Positions 1 through 10,062 of a stretch of DNA of 64,000 nucleotides are shown here, piece after piece. Source of the DNA: Diphasiastrum complanatum (taxonomy: Eukaryota > Streptophyta > Lycopodiopsida > Lycopodiales > Lycopodiaceae); the NCBI GenBank assembly GCA_029204225.1, contig CM055094.1:32291841-32355840 (forward strand), in the 5' to 3' direction. Within the stretch, counting starts at the first letter, position 1, and every line of letters starts with the position of its first letter. A program made the position numbers and the translations under genes. A model generated the notes under the pieces. It did not search any database, was not told the DNA's origin, and saw nothing but the letters and a program-made list of their open reading frames with translations.

Positions 1-376
1 AAAAAAGAGCAAAAAAAAGGTGTTGGATTCCTTGAAGTCAATCAAGATGGACTCAGATATTGTGTCATCTTCTACACAGGTGACAGAAAATAAAAAAATG
101 ACCAGTCGAGCTAAGATCAATATGCTGAAAGAGGAATCTTGACGAGCGCCAGTTCACGAGATGTCTGAGACTTTAAAAAATTATACCTTGGACGATGTGG
201 TAATAATGATGCCGCAAGCCCAGCAAGAACTTGATCAAAGTTAGACACCAGCGGAACAAGTCTTTGAGGGACTTGCGCGAACACAGCCGATGAACCTTGT
301 CGAGCCAGGTGAAGAAGAAAAGATAGTGCATGTGGGAGAGCAATTAACACCCACACAGTTCAAGAAACTACGATCA
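1..376 (+). pseudogene. Ty3/gypsy pol relic 1, left piece (region before reverse transcriptase)
   Basis: This piece aligns base for base, with scattered changes, to the gypsy copy at about 14602-14974, which encodes the linker ahead of reverse transcriptase. It stops at an LTR insertion and resumes at 7079. Two in-frame stops lie at 140-142 (TGA, where the other copy has CGA) and 242-244 (TAG, where the other copy has CAG). It therefore cannot be translated through. The reading frame otherwise encodes a charged linker ending with the conserved GEQL..TQF region upstream of RT. Seen directly: the homology and the stops. Inferred: both copies belong to one family. Confidence 0.88.
372..376. repeat. 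Target-site duplication GATCA (left copy)
   Basis: GATCA directly precedes the family-A LTR and recurs at 7079-7083 directly after it. The undisrupted gypsy copy near 14971 has a single GATCG at this place. Five bases is the usual copia duplication length. Confidence 0.88.
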
Positions 377-1078
377 CGTTGGATTTATTCCCTCTAGCTC
401 TTCTAAATCCCATTTTTAATCTGCCTCCATTCTTGCTGCATATTTACTAACGTTGTTACGCAGCCTGCATATTTACATGCAAATTCGCACAGACGAATAA
501 AAGGCGAAAGAGTCGCAACACTGTGTTTTTACACAGGTTATGGTGATAGCAAAAAGGGGACACTATCCTATAGAATGTCAAAGGTGCCCTAAAATCTAAG
601 GCACCATGTAAATCTTATCCTAAGGCCATTCGTAAGAGTGACGCACTTTTTGCATAATCACCAACGTTCACTTCAGAACTAGCTGACGTCGCACCCTTTT
701 TACGTTCACCCCATGCAGTTGCGCTAATAGATTGGACAACGATTGCAGCCACCCATGATCTCCTACATACAGCACATCCACTCTGTACTTTCACATCTGC
801 ACACCTGTAATATTATGTATATATACATATACTGGACACCATTGATATAAGATGAGATGATTTAATAGATGATGAAGAGAGTAGAAGAAGACGACATAAA
901 TGAAGTAGTTCTTCAATTTGTCAGAATTAAGGTTTAAATTTCTTTTTACAGATTGAAATAAGCTTTGTAGGGCACACAGTTTCTGCTATTGTATTGTGCT
1001 CTACCGCATTATTGACATGTATACATGATATCCTTAATCTGATACAACTCTTTGTTTTGCATTCAGATCTGTGTTAAT
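377..1078 (+). mobile_element. Copia-A family solo LTR, left part (split by Copia-B)
   Basis: The sequence matches the reverse complement of the LTR at 51364-52389 from its first base to about 1060. Landmarks include the AATTCGCACAGACGAATAAA run and the GTAAGAGTGACGCACTTTT run. The remainder of the same LTR is found at 6693-7078. Together the halves give an LTR of about 1.08 kb, close to the 1,026 bp of the reference copy. No copia internal sequence of this family adjoins it, so it is a solo LTR, the usual product of LTR-LTR recombination. Bases 1074-1078 (TTAAT) are the duplication made by the next insertion. Confidence 0.88.
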
Positions 1079-1733
1079 TGTGAAAATTGTCAACATTTCC
1101 TAGCTAGTTTGAGGCCTAAATTGGCTAAAATTGTAAATAGTTTTGGTTCTGGAGTTTTGCACGTGTGAACCAGGCCACAATGTTTTTATTTACTGTATTT
1201 TTTCAGTATGATGAAGTGTCAAACTTCATACCCTTCAAAATGAGACCATTTTGATGTATTTTGGTCATATAAGCCATTTTTAGCTATTTTTCCTATATAG
1301 GGAATATCTAGGGTCAAGTACCTTCTAGAGAGAGGAGAGAGAGTCATCTTCCTCATCCATAAATAGTAGGGAAGTCGTGGAGAACAGGTTGGAGAAACCT
1401 TTTGTATGCTTCATTGAGATCAATAGATCATTGTCATTGTTTCTTCCTCCATTGAGAGCATTGTTGTGTGTATTGTCTTCAAGCTATTGTGTATGATCTT
1501 AGGTGCTTTCCAAAAGTGATAGGCTGATGTATTATGGACTGTATAATGCTATTTTGGGCCGCACTTGATGTTTATGGAAGTTTCCATTTGTGATAAATGC
1601 TTTTTGATCAAGTTCTTTGCATTCTAGGTAGCATAGAATGTGTTGCCAATTCCTAGCTTATGTAGTTTGGAGTGCAAGCATTCAAGCCAATGATCTTGGA
1701 GTTTAGATCCACTTAGGATCTGTATTTTTCACA
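1079..1733 (+). repeat. Copia-B 5' LTR
   Basis: The 655-bp LTR starts TGTGAAAATTG and ends TTTTTCACA. A TATA-like TATATAGG lies at 1294-1301, so U3 is roughly the first 240 bp and transcription should start shortly after it. A purine-rich stretch (AGAGAGAGGAGAGAGAG) follows near 1326. The boundaries are fixed by the matching TTAAT duplication and by the primer-binding site starting at 1734. Confidence 0.92.
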
Positions 1734-1745
1734 TGGTATCAGAGC
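1734..1745 (+). other. Copia-B primer-binding site
   Basis: TGGTATCAGAGC directly follows the 5' LTR. This is the standard plant copia site complementary to the 3' end of initiator methionine tRNA, used to prime minus-strand synthesis. Confidence 0.93.
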
Positions 1746-2894
1746 TGGTTGGCTTCTATTTACAGTAAGTATTCCATTTTTGGTGATATTTGGATGTTTG
1801 ATCAAGTTCTAGCATGATTTTGCATTGCTTTGTTGATCAAATCTTACTAACCTTTGTTTTGTGAGTTGAACTTGTGGATCAGAAGCATATTTCAGGTCTA
1901 TTGAAGATCAGAGGCTGAAAAGAAACTATTTTGGATCAGATCATAACACCTAATCATTTGTGATTGTGAGGCTTGTGCATATTCAATACTAACAATGTTC
2001 TTTTCAATCCTATTGTTGACAATCTCCATTCTTGGATGAACACTCTCCTTAAGTGGATGAAACTTCTCCTTAAGTGGATGATTGAGTGAGTTGTAATTCT
2101 CCTAAAGGCTGAGCAAAGCTCCCATTTGGATGAAAGATCCCTTTTTTTGGGTGAACATATTGTAAGCTCCATTGTGAAGAGCATATTGTAAAGATTGTCA
2201 TCAATTTTGGCATAAATTTTTGTGTACTTTGTTGAGCATGTAAGTAACTCTCCTTATGTAATTTGATTGGAGCATTTGCTGGAAGGTGTTAACCATTATG
2301 CAAGTGTGTTTTCAGGTTCTTAACAGGTTGAGGAACATTCTCATGTGAAGTGATCTTAGATCTACATCTAAACACCAAGATTTGACAAGATAGTGAAGCT
2401 AGTCTTGTGATTCACTAAGTGTGCTCATTCATTCACCTCTAAATCTTGTATTTATCACTTGCTGGAGTTTATAAACTTTTAGAAGTGTGGTTTACATGTG
2501 GTTTTACAGGTTGAATCAATATCTTAGTGTGTTGATCATATGTTGATCAAGTTTGTTCATTACTAGGTAATCTTGGCATCCTAGTTTTGGGTATTTTCTA
2601 AGAATGCAAGTAACTCTTCACACCATAACTTGATTTGGTCACTTGCTGGAAAGTTTGAGAGCTTAAGCAAGAGTGTGTTCAGGTTGGTTTGATTTTGTAA
2701 TCCATTCTTAGTGTGTGCAAAGTGTTGCATGTGTTTCAATCTTCCTTTCTATGCTTGGAAACCATCTAGGTTCAAGATAGAAGTGTTTTAGGGTCCTAAA
2801 TCTTCATAGATCTCTTTATCTATCATTTGTTGAGAGAAAAGTGAGTGCTAAGTGCTTTAGGACAGAACCTAAAAGTTGAAGAAACATTAGAATC
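1746..2894 (+). other. Copia-B untranslated leader
   Basis: The stretch of 1.15 kb between primer-binding site and gag start has no long frame on the plus strand. It is T-rich and repeatedly carries variants of 'acttgctggaa...gtgtgttcaggtt' (near 2272, 2460, 2640), suggesting it grew by internal duplication. A related leader appears before the gag stub at 31360. Confidence 0.7.
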
Positions 2895-5800
2895 ATGGCT
2901 TCCAATGGTGGGATCATGCTAGAGTCTAGTGAAAGGTTGAGTTCATCAAACTACTCTACTTGGAAAGTGAGGATGGAGTCCTTACTTGAGTTGAATGAAC
3001 TCATGGACATAGTTGCAGAAATTGAAGAGAGACCTCTCACACTTCAAGAGCAACAAAGGTTTGATAAGAAGGCCAAAAGGGCTCTTCATATCATTAAAAT
3101 GAATGTTACAAATGAACTTCTCAAGAAAGTTGGAAAGTGTCAAAGTGCAAGTGAGGCATGGAATGCCTTAAAGAAGCTCTTTGAATCAAAGTCCACATCT
3201 AGGGTATTGACCCTAAGGAGACAAATATTTTCTAGTAGGCAAAGAGAGGGTGAAAGTGCTCATGCATTTATCTTGAGAGTTAAGTCCCTAAGTGATGATT
3301 TAGCATGCATTGATGAGAACATAAAAGATGGTGAAATAGTCCAAGTTATGTTGAATGGTTTGCTAAATGAACATGCTAACCTTGTGCAAAGTTTTGCCAT
3401 TCAAAGAGTCTTGCCAAGTGTGGTTGACTTGCAAGAAATCTTATTGGCTGAAGAACATAGGTTGCAATCAAAGCTTGATGGTGCATCCTTGCAAGGTGGA
3501 GGTGAAGAGGCTTTCTTCACAAAAGGCAAATTCAAGGGCAAAGGTAAAGGCAAAGGGAAATGGTCCAAAGGTGGTAACTTTGATCATGATGGTCACTCTT
3601 CCTCTTCCTCTTCTACTAAGAACAATAAGTCAAAGTTCAAGTGCTTTTATTGTGGGATAAAAGGTCATTTTGCAAATGAATGTTATAAGAAGAAAAGAGA
3701 GCAAGGAGAGAGGCAAGGAAATCTTACAATAGATGAGGAAGAACATAACACATGTGAATCACTTGTTATGACTTCAAGTTTGTTAGCCAACATAGATGAT
3801 AATGATCCTTGGTGGATTGATAGTGGAGCCTCATCTCACATGACAAGACATAAGGAATACTTTACATCCTTATTGTCTTATGAGGGAGAAGGTAACATCA
3901 TCTACACTGCAAATGATGGTCAATGTGACATCAAAGGCATAGGCACTATTCCTATTTCCCTTTCAACAAATAGGAAAGCAAATCTTGAAAATGTTTTGTA
4001 CATTCCTTCAATCACTAAGAATTTGCTTAGTGTAAGTCAAATGATTGACAAAGGACTTGATGTGGAGTTCATTGGAGATGCATTTTTGATAAGTAAATGT
4101 GGATCCTTGATTGCTCAAGGTAGGAGGCATGGTAAACTTTTCAAGCTTGATGCATGTGTGATCTCTAATCATGAAGGATGTATGGCTAGGGAGCAATTGA
4201 CAAACCAAGAAGTTTGGCACAAGAGGTTGGGCCATCCCAACTTCAAATCTTTGGAGGTAATGGCAAAGAAAGAGCTTGTTCTTGGTCTCCCTAAAAGTCT
4301 TGTTGCAAACAATAGTGTTTGTGAACATTGTGCCTTGTCCAAATCTCATAGACTTGCTTATTCTAGATCTACTTCTAGATCTAAAGAAGCTTTTCAACTT
4401 GTGCATTCTGATATTCATTCTTCTAGTACAACTAGCAATGGTGGGGCAAAGATGTATGCAACTTTCATTGATGACTTTAGTAGGTATACTTGGATCTATC
4501 TTCTTAAAAGTAAGGATGAAGTGTTTGCTGCATTTGTCAAGTTCAAGAATGAAATGGAAAACCAATTCAATACAAAGATCAAATGCTTAAGATCTGATAA
4601 TGGAGGGGAATACACCTCAAATAGGTTCAAAGACTTTTGTATAGCACATGGGATTAAGAGGGAGATGTCTAGTCCTAGGACTCCACAACAGAATGGAGTG
4701 GCCGAGAGGAAGAATAGAACCCTTTGTGAATGTGCCAAGGCAATGAGACTACATGCTAATCTTGCTAAGTCTTTTTGGGGGGAAGCTTTAGCATGTGCTA
4801 ACTATCTATGTAATAGATGGACAAGTGCTTCCTTGGATGGTAAAACTCCTCATGAGGTTCTTTATGGTAGAAGGCCGAGTGTCAAGCATTGTAGGATCTT
4901 TGGATGTACATGTTTTGTCAATATCACACTTGATGATAGAACTAAAGAAGATCCTTCATCAAAGAAGGGTGTGTTTGTTGGCTATAGTGAAGTAAGCAAG
5001 GCTTACAAAGTGTACATTCCTTCTACAAAGAAAGTTGTCATAAGTAGGGATGTCATCTTTCATGAAGAGAATGTTTCCAATGTTGTTGATGTTGATGTTG
5101 ATGTGCCTACTAATCATCATGATGTGCAAGATGTCTTGGATGAAGATGGAGATGCCACTCCAAAGCAAACTTCAAGGAAGACTCAAAGGCAAAGGGCTAA
5201 GCCATCAAGGCTAACCTATGATGAAAAAGGAAAGCAAGTGGTGGACAACTCTAACTTTGCTTTTCTTACCTCTTTTGATGAACCAACTTGTGTAGGTGAA
5301 GCAATTCAAAAGAAGGAATGGATCCAAGCCATGGATCATGAGCATCAAGCACTCATCAAAAGCAACACATGGAGGTTGGTAAAGCTTCCAAAGGACAAGA
5401 AGGCAATTGGTTGTAAGTGGATCTTCAAGATCAAGACAAATCAAGATGGATCAATCAACAAGTACAAGGCAAGGTTGGTGGCAAAGGGGTATGCTCAAGA
5501 ATATGGTATTGACTATGATGAGACCTTTGCACCCGTGGCAAAGATGGTAACTATTCGAATCCTAATCTCTCTTGCAACTCTTTATGATTGGGATATGTGG
5601 CAAATGGATGTTACTAATGCCTTCTTGAATGGTGATCTTGAAGAAGATATTTACATGGAGCAACCCGAGGGCTATGTTTCACATGATGAGCCTAATCATG
5701 TGTGCTATCTCCAAAAGAGTTTGTATGGGCTAAAGCAAGCACCAAGGAGTTGGTATGCTAAGCTCAATTCCTTCTTACTTTCTCAAAACTTTGTTATGAG

Positions 5801-6287
5801 TGAGTATGATCATTCTCTCTACTTTAGATTGAATGAAAATGATATCACTTTACTTTTGATCTATGTTGATGACATTATCTTAAGTGGTGGTAACAATCTA
5901 GATATAGATGAAATCAAGATGGCACTCAAAAGAGAGTTTGAAATTCAAGATCTTGGTAAACTTCATTATATCTTAGGAATAGAGATTATTAGAACTTCTA
6001 AATCTACATTCATATGTCAAGAAAAGTATGTTAACTCTATTCTAAAAAGGTTTCATATGGAAGATTGTAAAGTTGTTTCTACTCCTATGGAATCAAATGT
6101 AAAGCTAACTACAAGAAGTAATGAAAGATCCTTCAAGGACATTACTCTCTATAGAAAGCTAATAGGATCTCTTATATGGTTAACCATCACAAGACCTGAT
6201 CTAAGCTTTGTGGTTGGTAAACTAAGTCAATTTATGCAAGATCCTAGTGAGGCATATAGGGAATATCTAGGGTCAAGTACCTTCTAG
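2895..6287 (+). CDS. Copia-B gag-pol polyprotein, truncated before RNase H
   Basis: An uninterrupted 1,130-residue frame. Order: gag (about 1-230), a CCHC zinc knuckle at 250-263 (C-x2-C-x4-H-x4-C), aspartic protease with DSGAS at 309, the integrase pre-domain (WHKRLGH near 441, CEHC after it), an integrase core with D506, D568 and E604 (a DD35E triad), and reverse transcriptase with YVDD at 990-993. All catalytic residues for these steps are visible. The frame then enters the deletion junction at about 6254 and its last residues are encoded by LTR sequence, so RNase H is missing. Plant copia polyproteins are usually longer by about 150-250 residues. The start fits gag of related copies (compare 31360). 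Intact elsewhere, so it may still be expressed, but not self-sufficient. Confidence 0.95.
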   Translation: MASNGGIMLESSERLSSSNYSTWKVRMESLLELNELMDIVAEIEERPLTLQEQQRFDKKAKRALHIIKMNVTNELLKKVGKCQSASEAWNALKKLFESKSTSRVLTLRRQIFSSRQREGESAHAFILRVKSLSDDLACIDENIKDGEIVQVMLNGLLNEHANLVQSFAIQRVLPSVVDLQEILLAEEHRLQSKLDGASLQGGGEEAFFTKGKFKGKGKGKGKWSKGGNFDHDGHSSSSSSTKNNKSKFKCFYCGIKGHFANECYKKKREQGERQGNLTIDEEEHNTCESLVMTSSLLANIDDNDPWWIDSGASSHMTRHKEYFTSLLSYEGEGNIIYTANDGQCDIKGIGTIPISLSTNRKANLENVLYIPSITKNLLSVSQMIDKGLDVEFIGDAFLISKCGSLIAQGRRHGKLFKLDACVISNHEGCMAREQLTNQEVWHKRLGHPNFKSLEVMAKKELVLGLPKSLVANNSVCEHCALSKSHRLAYSRSTSRSKEAFQLVHSDIHSSSTTSNGGAKMYATFIDDFSRYTWIYLLKSKDEVFAAFVKFKNEMENQFNTKIKCLRSDNGGEYTSNRFKDFCIAHGIKREMSSPRTPQQNGVAERKNRTLCECAKAMRLHANLAKSFWGEALACANYLCNRWTSASLDGKTPHEVLYGRRPSVKHCRIFGCTCFVNITLDDRTKEDPSSKKGVFVGYSEVSKAYKVYIPSTKKVVISRDVIFHEENVSNVVDVDVDVPTNHHDVQDVLDEDGDATPKQTSRKTQRQRAKPSRLTYDEKGKQVVDNSNFAFLTSFDEPTCVGEAIQKKEWIQAMDHEHQALIKSNTWRLVKLPKDKKAIGCKWIFKIKTNQDGSINKYKARLVAKGYAQEYGIDYDETFAPVAKMVTIRILISLATLYDWDMWQMDVTNAFLNGDLEEDIYMEQPEGYVSHDEPNHVCYLQKSLYGLKQAPRSWYAKLNSFLLSQNFVMSEYDHSLYFRLNENDITLLLIYVDDIILSGGNNLDIDEIKMALKREFEIQDLGKLHYILGIEIIRTSKSTFICQEKYVNSILKRFHMEDCKVVSTPMESNVKLTTRSNERSFKDITLYRKLIGSLIWLTITRPDLSFVVGKLSQFMQDPSEAYREYLGSSTF

Positions 6288-6692
6288 AGAGAGGAGAGAG
6301 AGTCATCTTCCTCATCCATAAATAGTAGGGAAGTCGTGGAGAACAGGTTGGAAAAACCTTTTGTATGCTTCATTGAGATCAATAGATCATTGTCATTGTT
6401 TCTTCCTCCATTGAGAGCATTGTTGTGTGTATTGTCTTCAAGCTATTGTGTATGATCTTAGGTGCTTTCCAAAAGTGATAGGCTGATGTATTATGGACTG
6501 TATAATGCTATTTTGGGCCGCACTTGATGTTTATGGAAGTTTCCATTTGTGATAAATGCTTTTTGATCAAGTTCTTTGCATTCTAGGTAGCATAGAATGT
6601 GTTGCCAATTCCTAGCTTATGTAGTTTGGAGTGCAAGCATTCAAGCCAATGATCTTGGAGTTTAGATCCACTTAGGATCTATATTTTTCACA
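6254..6692 (+). repeat. Copia-B 3' LTR, 5'-truncated
   Basis: Corresponds to 1295-1733 of the 5' LTR, same length and with two substitutions that I can see. It begins inside pol at a junction sharing ATATAGGGA with the LTR, so the first 216 bp of U3 and the polypurine tract are gone. It ends with TTTTTCACA followed by the TTAAT duplication. Confidence 0.93.
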
Positions 6693-7078
6693 TTAATATT
6701 GTTATGCTTATTCTTTGTTCTGTTTGATCTTTCTAGCTGTTCTTTCTGGTAATAGATGACTAACATTTAGTCTTATCTTTCACGAATCATTCGCAACTAA
6801 TTATCAATCAAGCACAGTCTAGCTCTTCGCGAATCATTCGCGACATATAATTTGTCTTGCTATTAGTGACAAATTATTCTTCTGACGCTCCATCTATTAA
6901 TTTTTGGCTACGTAATCTAGAATGACCGTGATTTCTATCACTAAAGTTCTGTCATTCTGATAGGCGTAGTCATGCTTCCGGAGAGAGTCATATAACTTAT
7001 CCGCTGTGCACGAACATTTTCTGTTCGAGTTTGTTTCTTGTTCGTGTTCATCATTTATTTTCCCCCTCTCTCCCAACA
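6693..7078 (+). mobile_element. Copia-A family solo LTR, right part
   Basis: Resumes the family-A LTR exactly where Copia-B interrupted it and ends in CTCTCTCCCAACA, the same end as the LTR at 51364 read on the minus strand. It contains TTCGCGAATCATTCGCGAC-type palindromic motifs typical of this LTR. It is followed by the GATCA duplication at 7079-7083. Confidence 0.88.
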
Positions 7079-8826
7079 GATCATTGTTGGTGGAGTATAA
7101 AGACTGTTTTGTTTGGAGTTATAGTGATCTGAAGGGCATTCCACCAACAGTAGTCCAACACACCATACCCTTGGTGGACAGAGCAGTCCCCAAAATAAGC
7201 CGTTATTACCGCTGCAACCCGAATTATATATAACTAATCAAGCAGGAGTTGCAGAAGCTGATGGATGCAGATTTTATTTATGAAATAAAGCACATGAAAC
7301 GAGTATCACCGATAGCTAAAGTACCCAAGAAGCACGACAATATGCAAATTTGTGTGAGTCTGAAGGCGCTAAATGCAGTCACCAAAAAAGATCATTTCTC
7401 TTTACCATTTACGAAAAGTGTCCTCGACAGAGTAGCTGGCACCGAAGCCTACAGTTTTCTAGACGGCTTCAGCGGCTACAACCAGGTGAAGATAGCCCCC
7501 CAGGACCAGCACAAGACAACGTTTGCCACGGAATGGGGAACCTATGCCTATATAGTGATGCCATTCGGACTTTGCAATGTCCCAAGCACTTTCCAGCGAG
7601 TCATGCAGGCGGCATTCAAAGATTATCTACAAAAAAATTTGGAAATTTTCTTGGACGATCTGTGCGTGCATGGACTCTGTAAACTCAGAACACTTATCCA
7701 ATTTGGAGGTGTTACAAAAATGTCGCGACTATCAGGTCTCTCTGAATCCAAAAAAATGTCAATTCTGGGTGACACATGGCTTGATTCTCGACCATATAGT
7801 GTCAAGACACGGGATCATCACAGATCTATCAAAAATCAGGATCATTGTTGATCTACCACCACCGGGGACGATCCACGAAGTCTACATCTTCATGGGTCAT
7901 GCTAACTATTATAGGATCTTCATTCTTGATTTTGCGGAGTTAGCTCGACCAATTTACAAACTCACAATGGATCTACATTGGAACGAGAAAGCCCTAAAGG
8001 CTTTCCAAAAGCTTAAGAATGCATTGGTTTTAGCACCAATCTTACGCCCACCCAATTGGTCCATTGAGTTTCACGTGCATATGGACGCATCAAAGTATGC
8101 AGTTGGAGCAGTCTTAACCCAGCCAGGTGAACACAAAAAGAATTTTCCAATCCGATTTGCAAGCCGACAGCTCAGTGATACCGAAATGAATTATTCAATC
8201 ACTGAACAGGAAGCACTGACAATGATCTACGCGGTTAAGAAATTTCGTTACTACTTGATGGCCACACATTTTGTTTTTTATATGGACCATCAACCCTTGC
8301 TCTATCTCGTTAACAAAACTTGCAACACCGGAAGAATCACCAGATGGCTACTTCTATTGTTGGAGTTTGATTTTCGGATAGTAGTTCGCAAGGGAAAACA
8401 ACACTATATGGCAGATCATGTGTCACGAATCAAGGGGAAGGAGATTGCAACCCAACCTGACGATGAGCTGGCAGATGCTGACTTATTTTACATGGACACA
8501 GTACCATAATGGGCTGCCAACATTGCTGAATATCTTATACGGGACCAATCAGACAAATAACTACCAAAGGCGGAATAGCGGAAATTGATCTTGAAGGCTA
8601 GACCTTATCAGCTGATTGCCGGCCAGTTGTATTGAAGAGGACCAGACGGAATTCTTTGGCGGTGTATTCTTCCTCATGAGGCCACCTAAATCATTTCGCT
8701 TTCACATGAAGGCCTGGGTGGAGGCCATTTTGCATTCGACATTACAGTTCGCAAGATCTTGCAATCAGGATGTTGTGGCCAACGATTCATAAGGATACGG
8801 AGGAATACTTGAAAAAGTGCGATGTT
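7079..8826 (+). pseudogene. Ty3/gypsy pol relic 1, right piece (RT, RNase H, start of integrase)
   Basis: Continues the frame broken at 376. It encodes the RT fingers and palm (the PKKH..M.ICV.LKALNAVTK region, the VMPFGLCN.PSTFQRVM region), the catalytic FLDD near 7650, then RNase H (FHVHMDASKYAVGAVLTQPG, Y.MDHQPLLYLVN) up to about 8510. The integrase zinc-finger region follows and stops at about 8826. Frameshifts occur near 7200-7250 and 7670, and several stops follow 8507 (for example TAG at 8576-8578, where the second copy has CAG, and TGA at 8633-8635, where it has CGA). It is non-functional. Family: gypsy without a visible chromodomain; lineage not resolved. Confidence 0.9.
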
Positions 8827-9803
8827 AGTGATTTCACGGGCCCAAACTGGGATGCAATCTACTTGAAACAACATGGCATCAGGAAGGTCGTCATTAACGC
8901 CTTCTGTTGGTTTGTCCATGCTAGGGGTTTTTGAAAGATGATCAGCTACAGAATGTTGCGAACCTCTTCTAACAACAACTAGAAACTCAAATTCTCGAAG
9001 TAACAACAACTAGCATGCTATTCATCCAATTGTGCATGTCTTGTTCAAAAGATATAATAATGCTTGATGATCGGTGTAAAATGCAAAGGGTTTTCCTAAA
9101 AGATAATGGCAAAATCTTTGAACCGCATACACCATAGCAAGCGCTTCCCTCTCAGTACTAGTATAATTTATCTCAGCTGGTATCTGTTGTCGACTCAAGA
9201 ATCAGATAGGGTAATTCTTGGAATCCTCACCAGGTTGTGTCAGAACAATGCCTATGGCGTATTTGGAAGCATCTATGTGCACATGGAATTCCTTGGAATA
9301 ATATGGTGCTCACAAAATAGGAGCGTTGGCTAGAGTAGTTTTGAGATCTTGAAATACATGGCCTTGCTCTTCTGCCCATTTAGGATCTATAATTTAACCG
9401 GTACATCCAGCATGCTTTTCCTGCAAAGTCACATACGTGACAACAATAATAGTTTGCATGGCCCATAAAAACTAGTACCTCACGCATGATTCTAGAGATG
9501 GGCATCTCGATAATGACTTTTACCTTTTTAGGATTAGTAGCAATTCCATTCCGAAATATGATGTGTCCTAGGACAACACCATGAGTAACCCAGATTTGGC
9601 ATTTCTCAGGGTTTAGGGAGATACCATATCTCTGGCACTGAATGCAAATTTTCTCAAGCATAGCTAGATGTCTAGATGCTTTAGAGTGGACTCCTAGATC
9701 ATCTAAGTAGACTTCTAGCATGTCTCCTATTAGGTCCGTAAAGGTTGCTTGCATCACACGTCGGAAGGTACTAGGAGTGTTACACAGTCCAAAGGGCATC
9801 ACC
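8826..9803 (-). pseudogene. Ty3/gypsy relic 2 (RT C-terminal half and RNase H), inverted
   Basis: The opposite strand from relic 1 and clearly a different copy. Reading leftward from 9802, it encodes MMPFGLCNTPSTFRRVMQAT, a catalytic YLDD (near 9712), the NPEKCQIWVTHGVVLGH region and GHANYY. RNase H comes next, ending with a VVRRGSQHSVADHLSK motif near 8960. It is truncated on both sides, by relic 1 at 8826 and by the Copia-C LTR at 9804. Frameshifts occur in the middle (about 9010-9380). Seen: motifs and strand. Inferred: two independent gypsy copies were joined by rearrangement or deletion. Confidence 0.85.
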
Positions 9804-10050
9804 TGTTAGAAATCAATGATAAACTTCACTGTTACTGTTTACGATGTACATTAATGTTGGCAGCTGTTATTAGCCGTAGGCTAGTCTATTCGTAGGCTTT
9901 CTCTCTCTATCAAGGTTCAGGGTTTATATGTACATTTTATATTTAGTATGAAGTTAGTGTGATAGAGTGATATTGCATGTTCTTCTTCCGTCTCCCTACT
10001 TGGTAATTGTTTATGGTGAATGCTTGATGTTGCATTTCTGATTGTTGACA
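9804..10050 (+). repeat. Copia-C 5' LTR (short, 247 bp)
   Basis: Starts TGTTAGAAATC and ends GATTGTTGACA, immediately followed by a copia primer-binding site. It contains TTTATATGTACATTTTATATTTAG as a likely TATA region. Its insertion cut gypsy relic 2. No second copy was found in the window, so the element has lost its 3' LTR. Confidence 0.83.
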
Positions 10051-10062
10051 TGGTATCAGAGC
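10051..10062 (+). other. Copia-C primer-binding site
   Basis: TGGTATCAGAGC abuts the LTR end; this is the copia initiator-methionine tRNA site. Confidence 0.92.

Larger units (their letters stand above)
1079..6692 (+). mobile_element. Copia-B: young Ty1/copia retrotransposon with 3' deletion
   Basis: The element is bounded by TGTGAAA at the left and TTTCACA at the right, a perfect 7-bp terminal inverted repeat, and flanked by TTAAT on both sides (1074-1078, 6693-6697). It has a full 5' LTR, a primer-binding site, a leader of about 1.15 kb, one long gag-pol frame and a 3' LTR missing its first 216 bp. The end of pol (RNase H), the polypurine tract and most of U3 of the 3' LTR are deleted. The LTR parts that can be compared (439 bp) differ at two positions, so the insertion is recent. 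It lacks RNase H and so cannot be autonomous. Confidence 0.93.

Noticed and set aside
4008-4565. 185-codon minus-strand frame inside Copia-B
   Set aside because: Antisense shadow of the gag-pol frame; no independent motifs.
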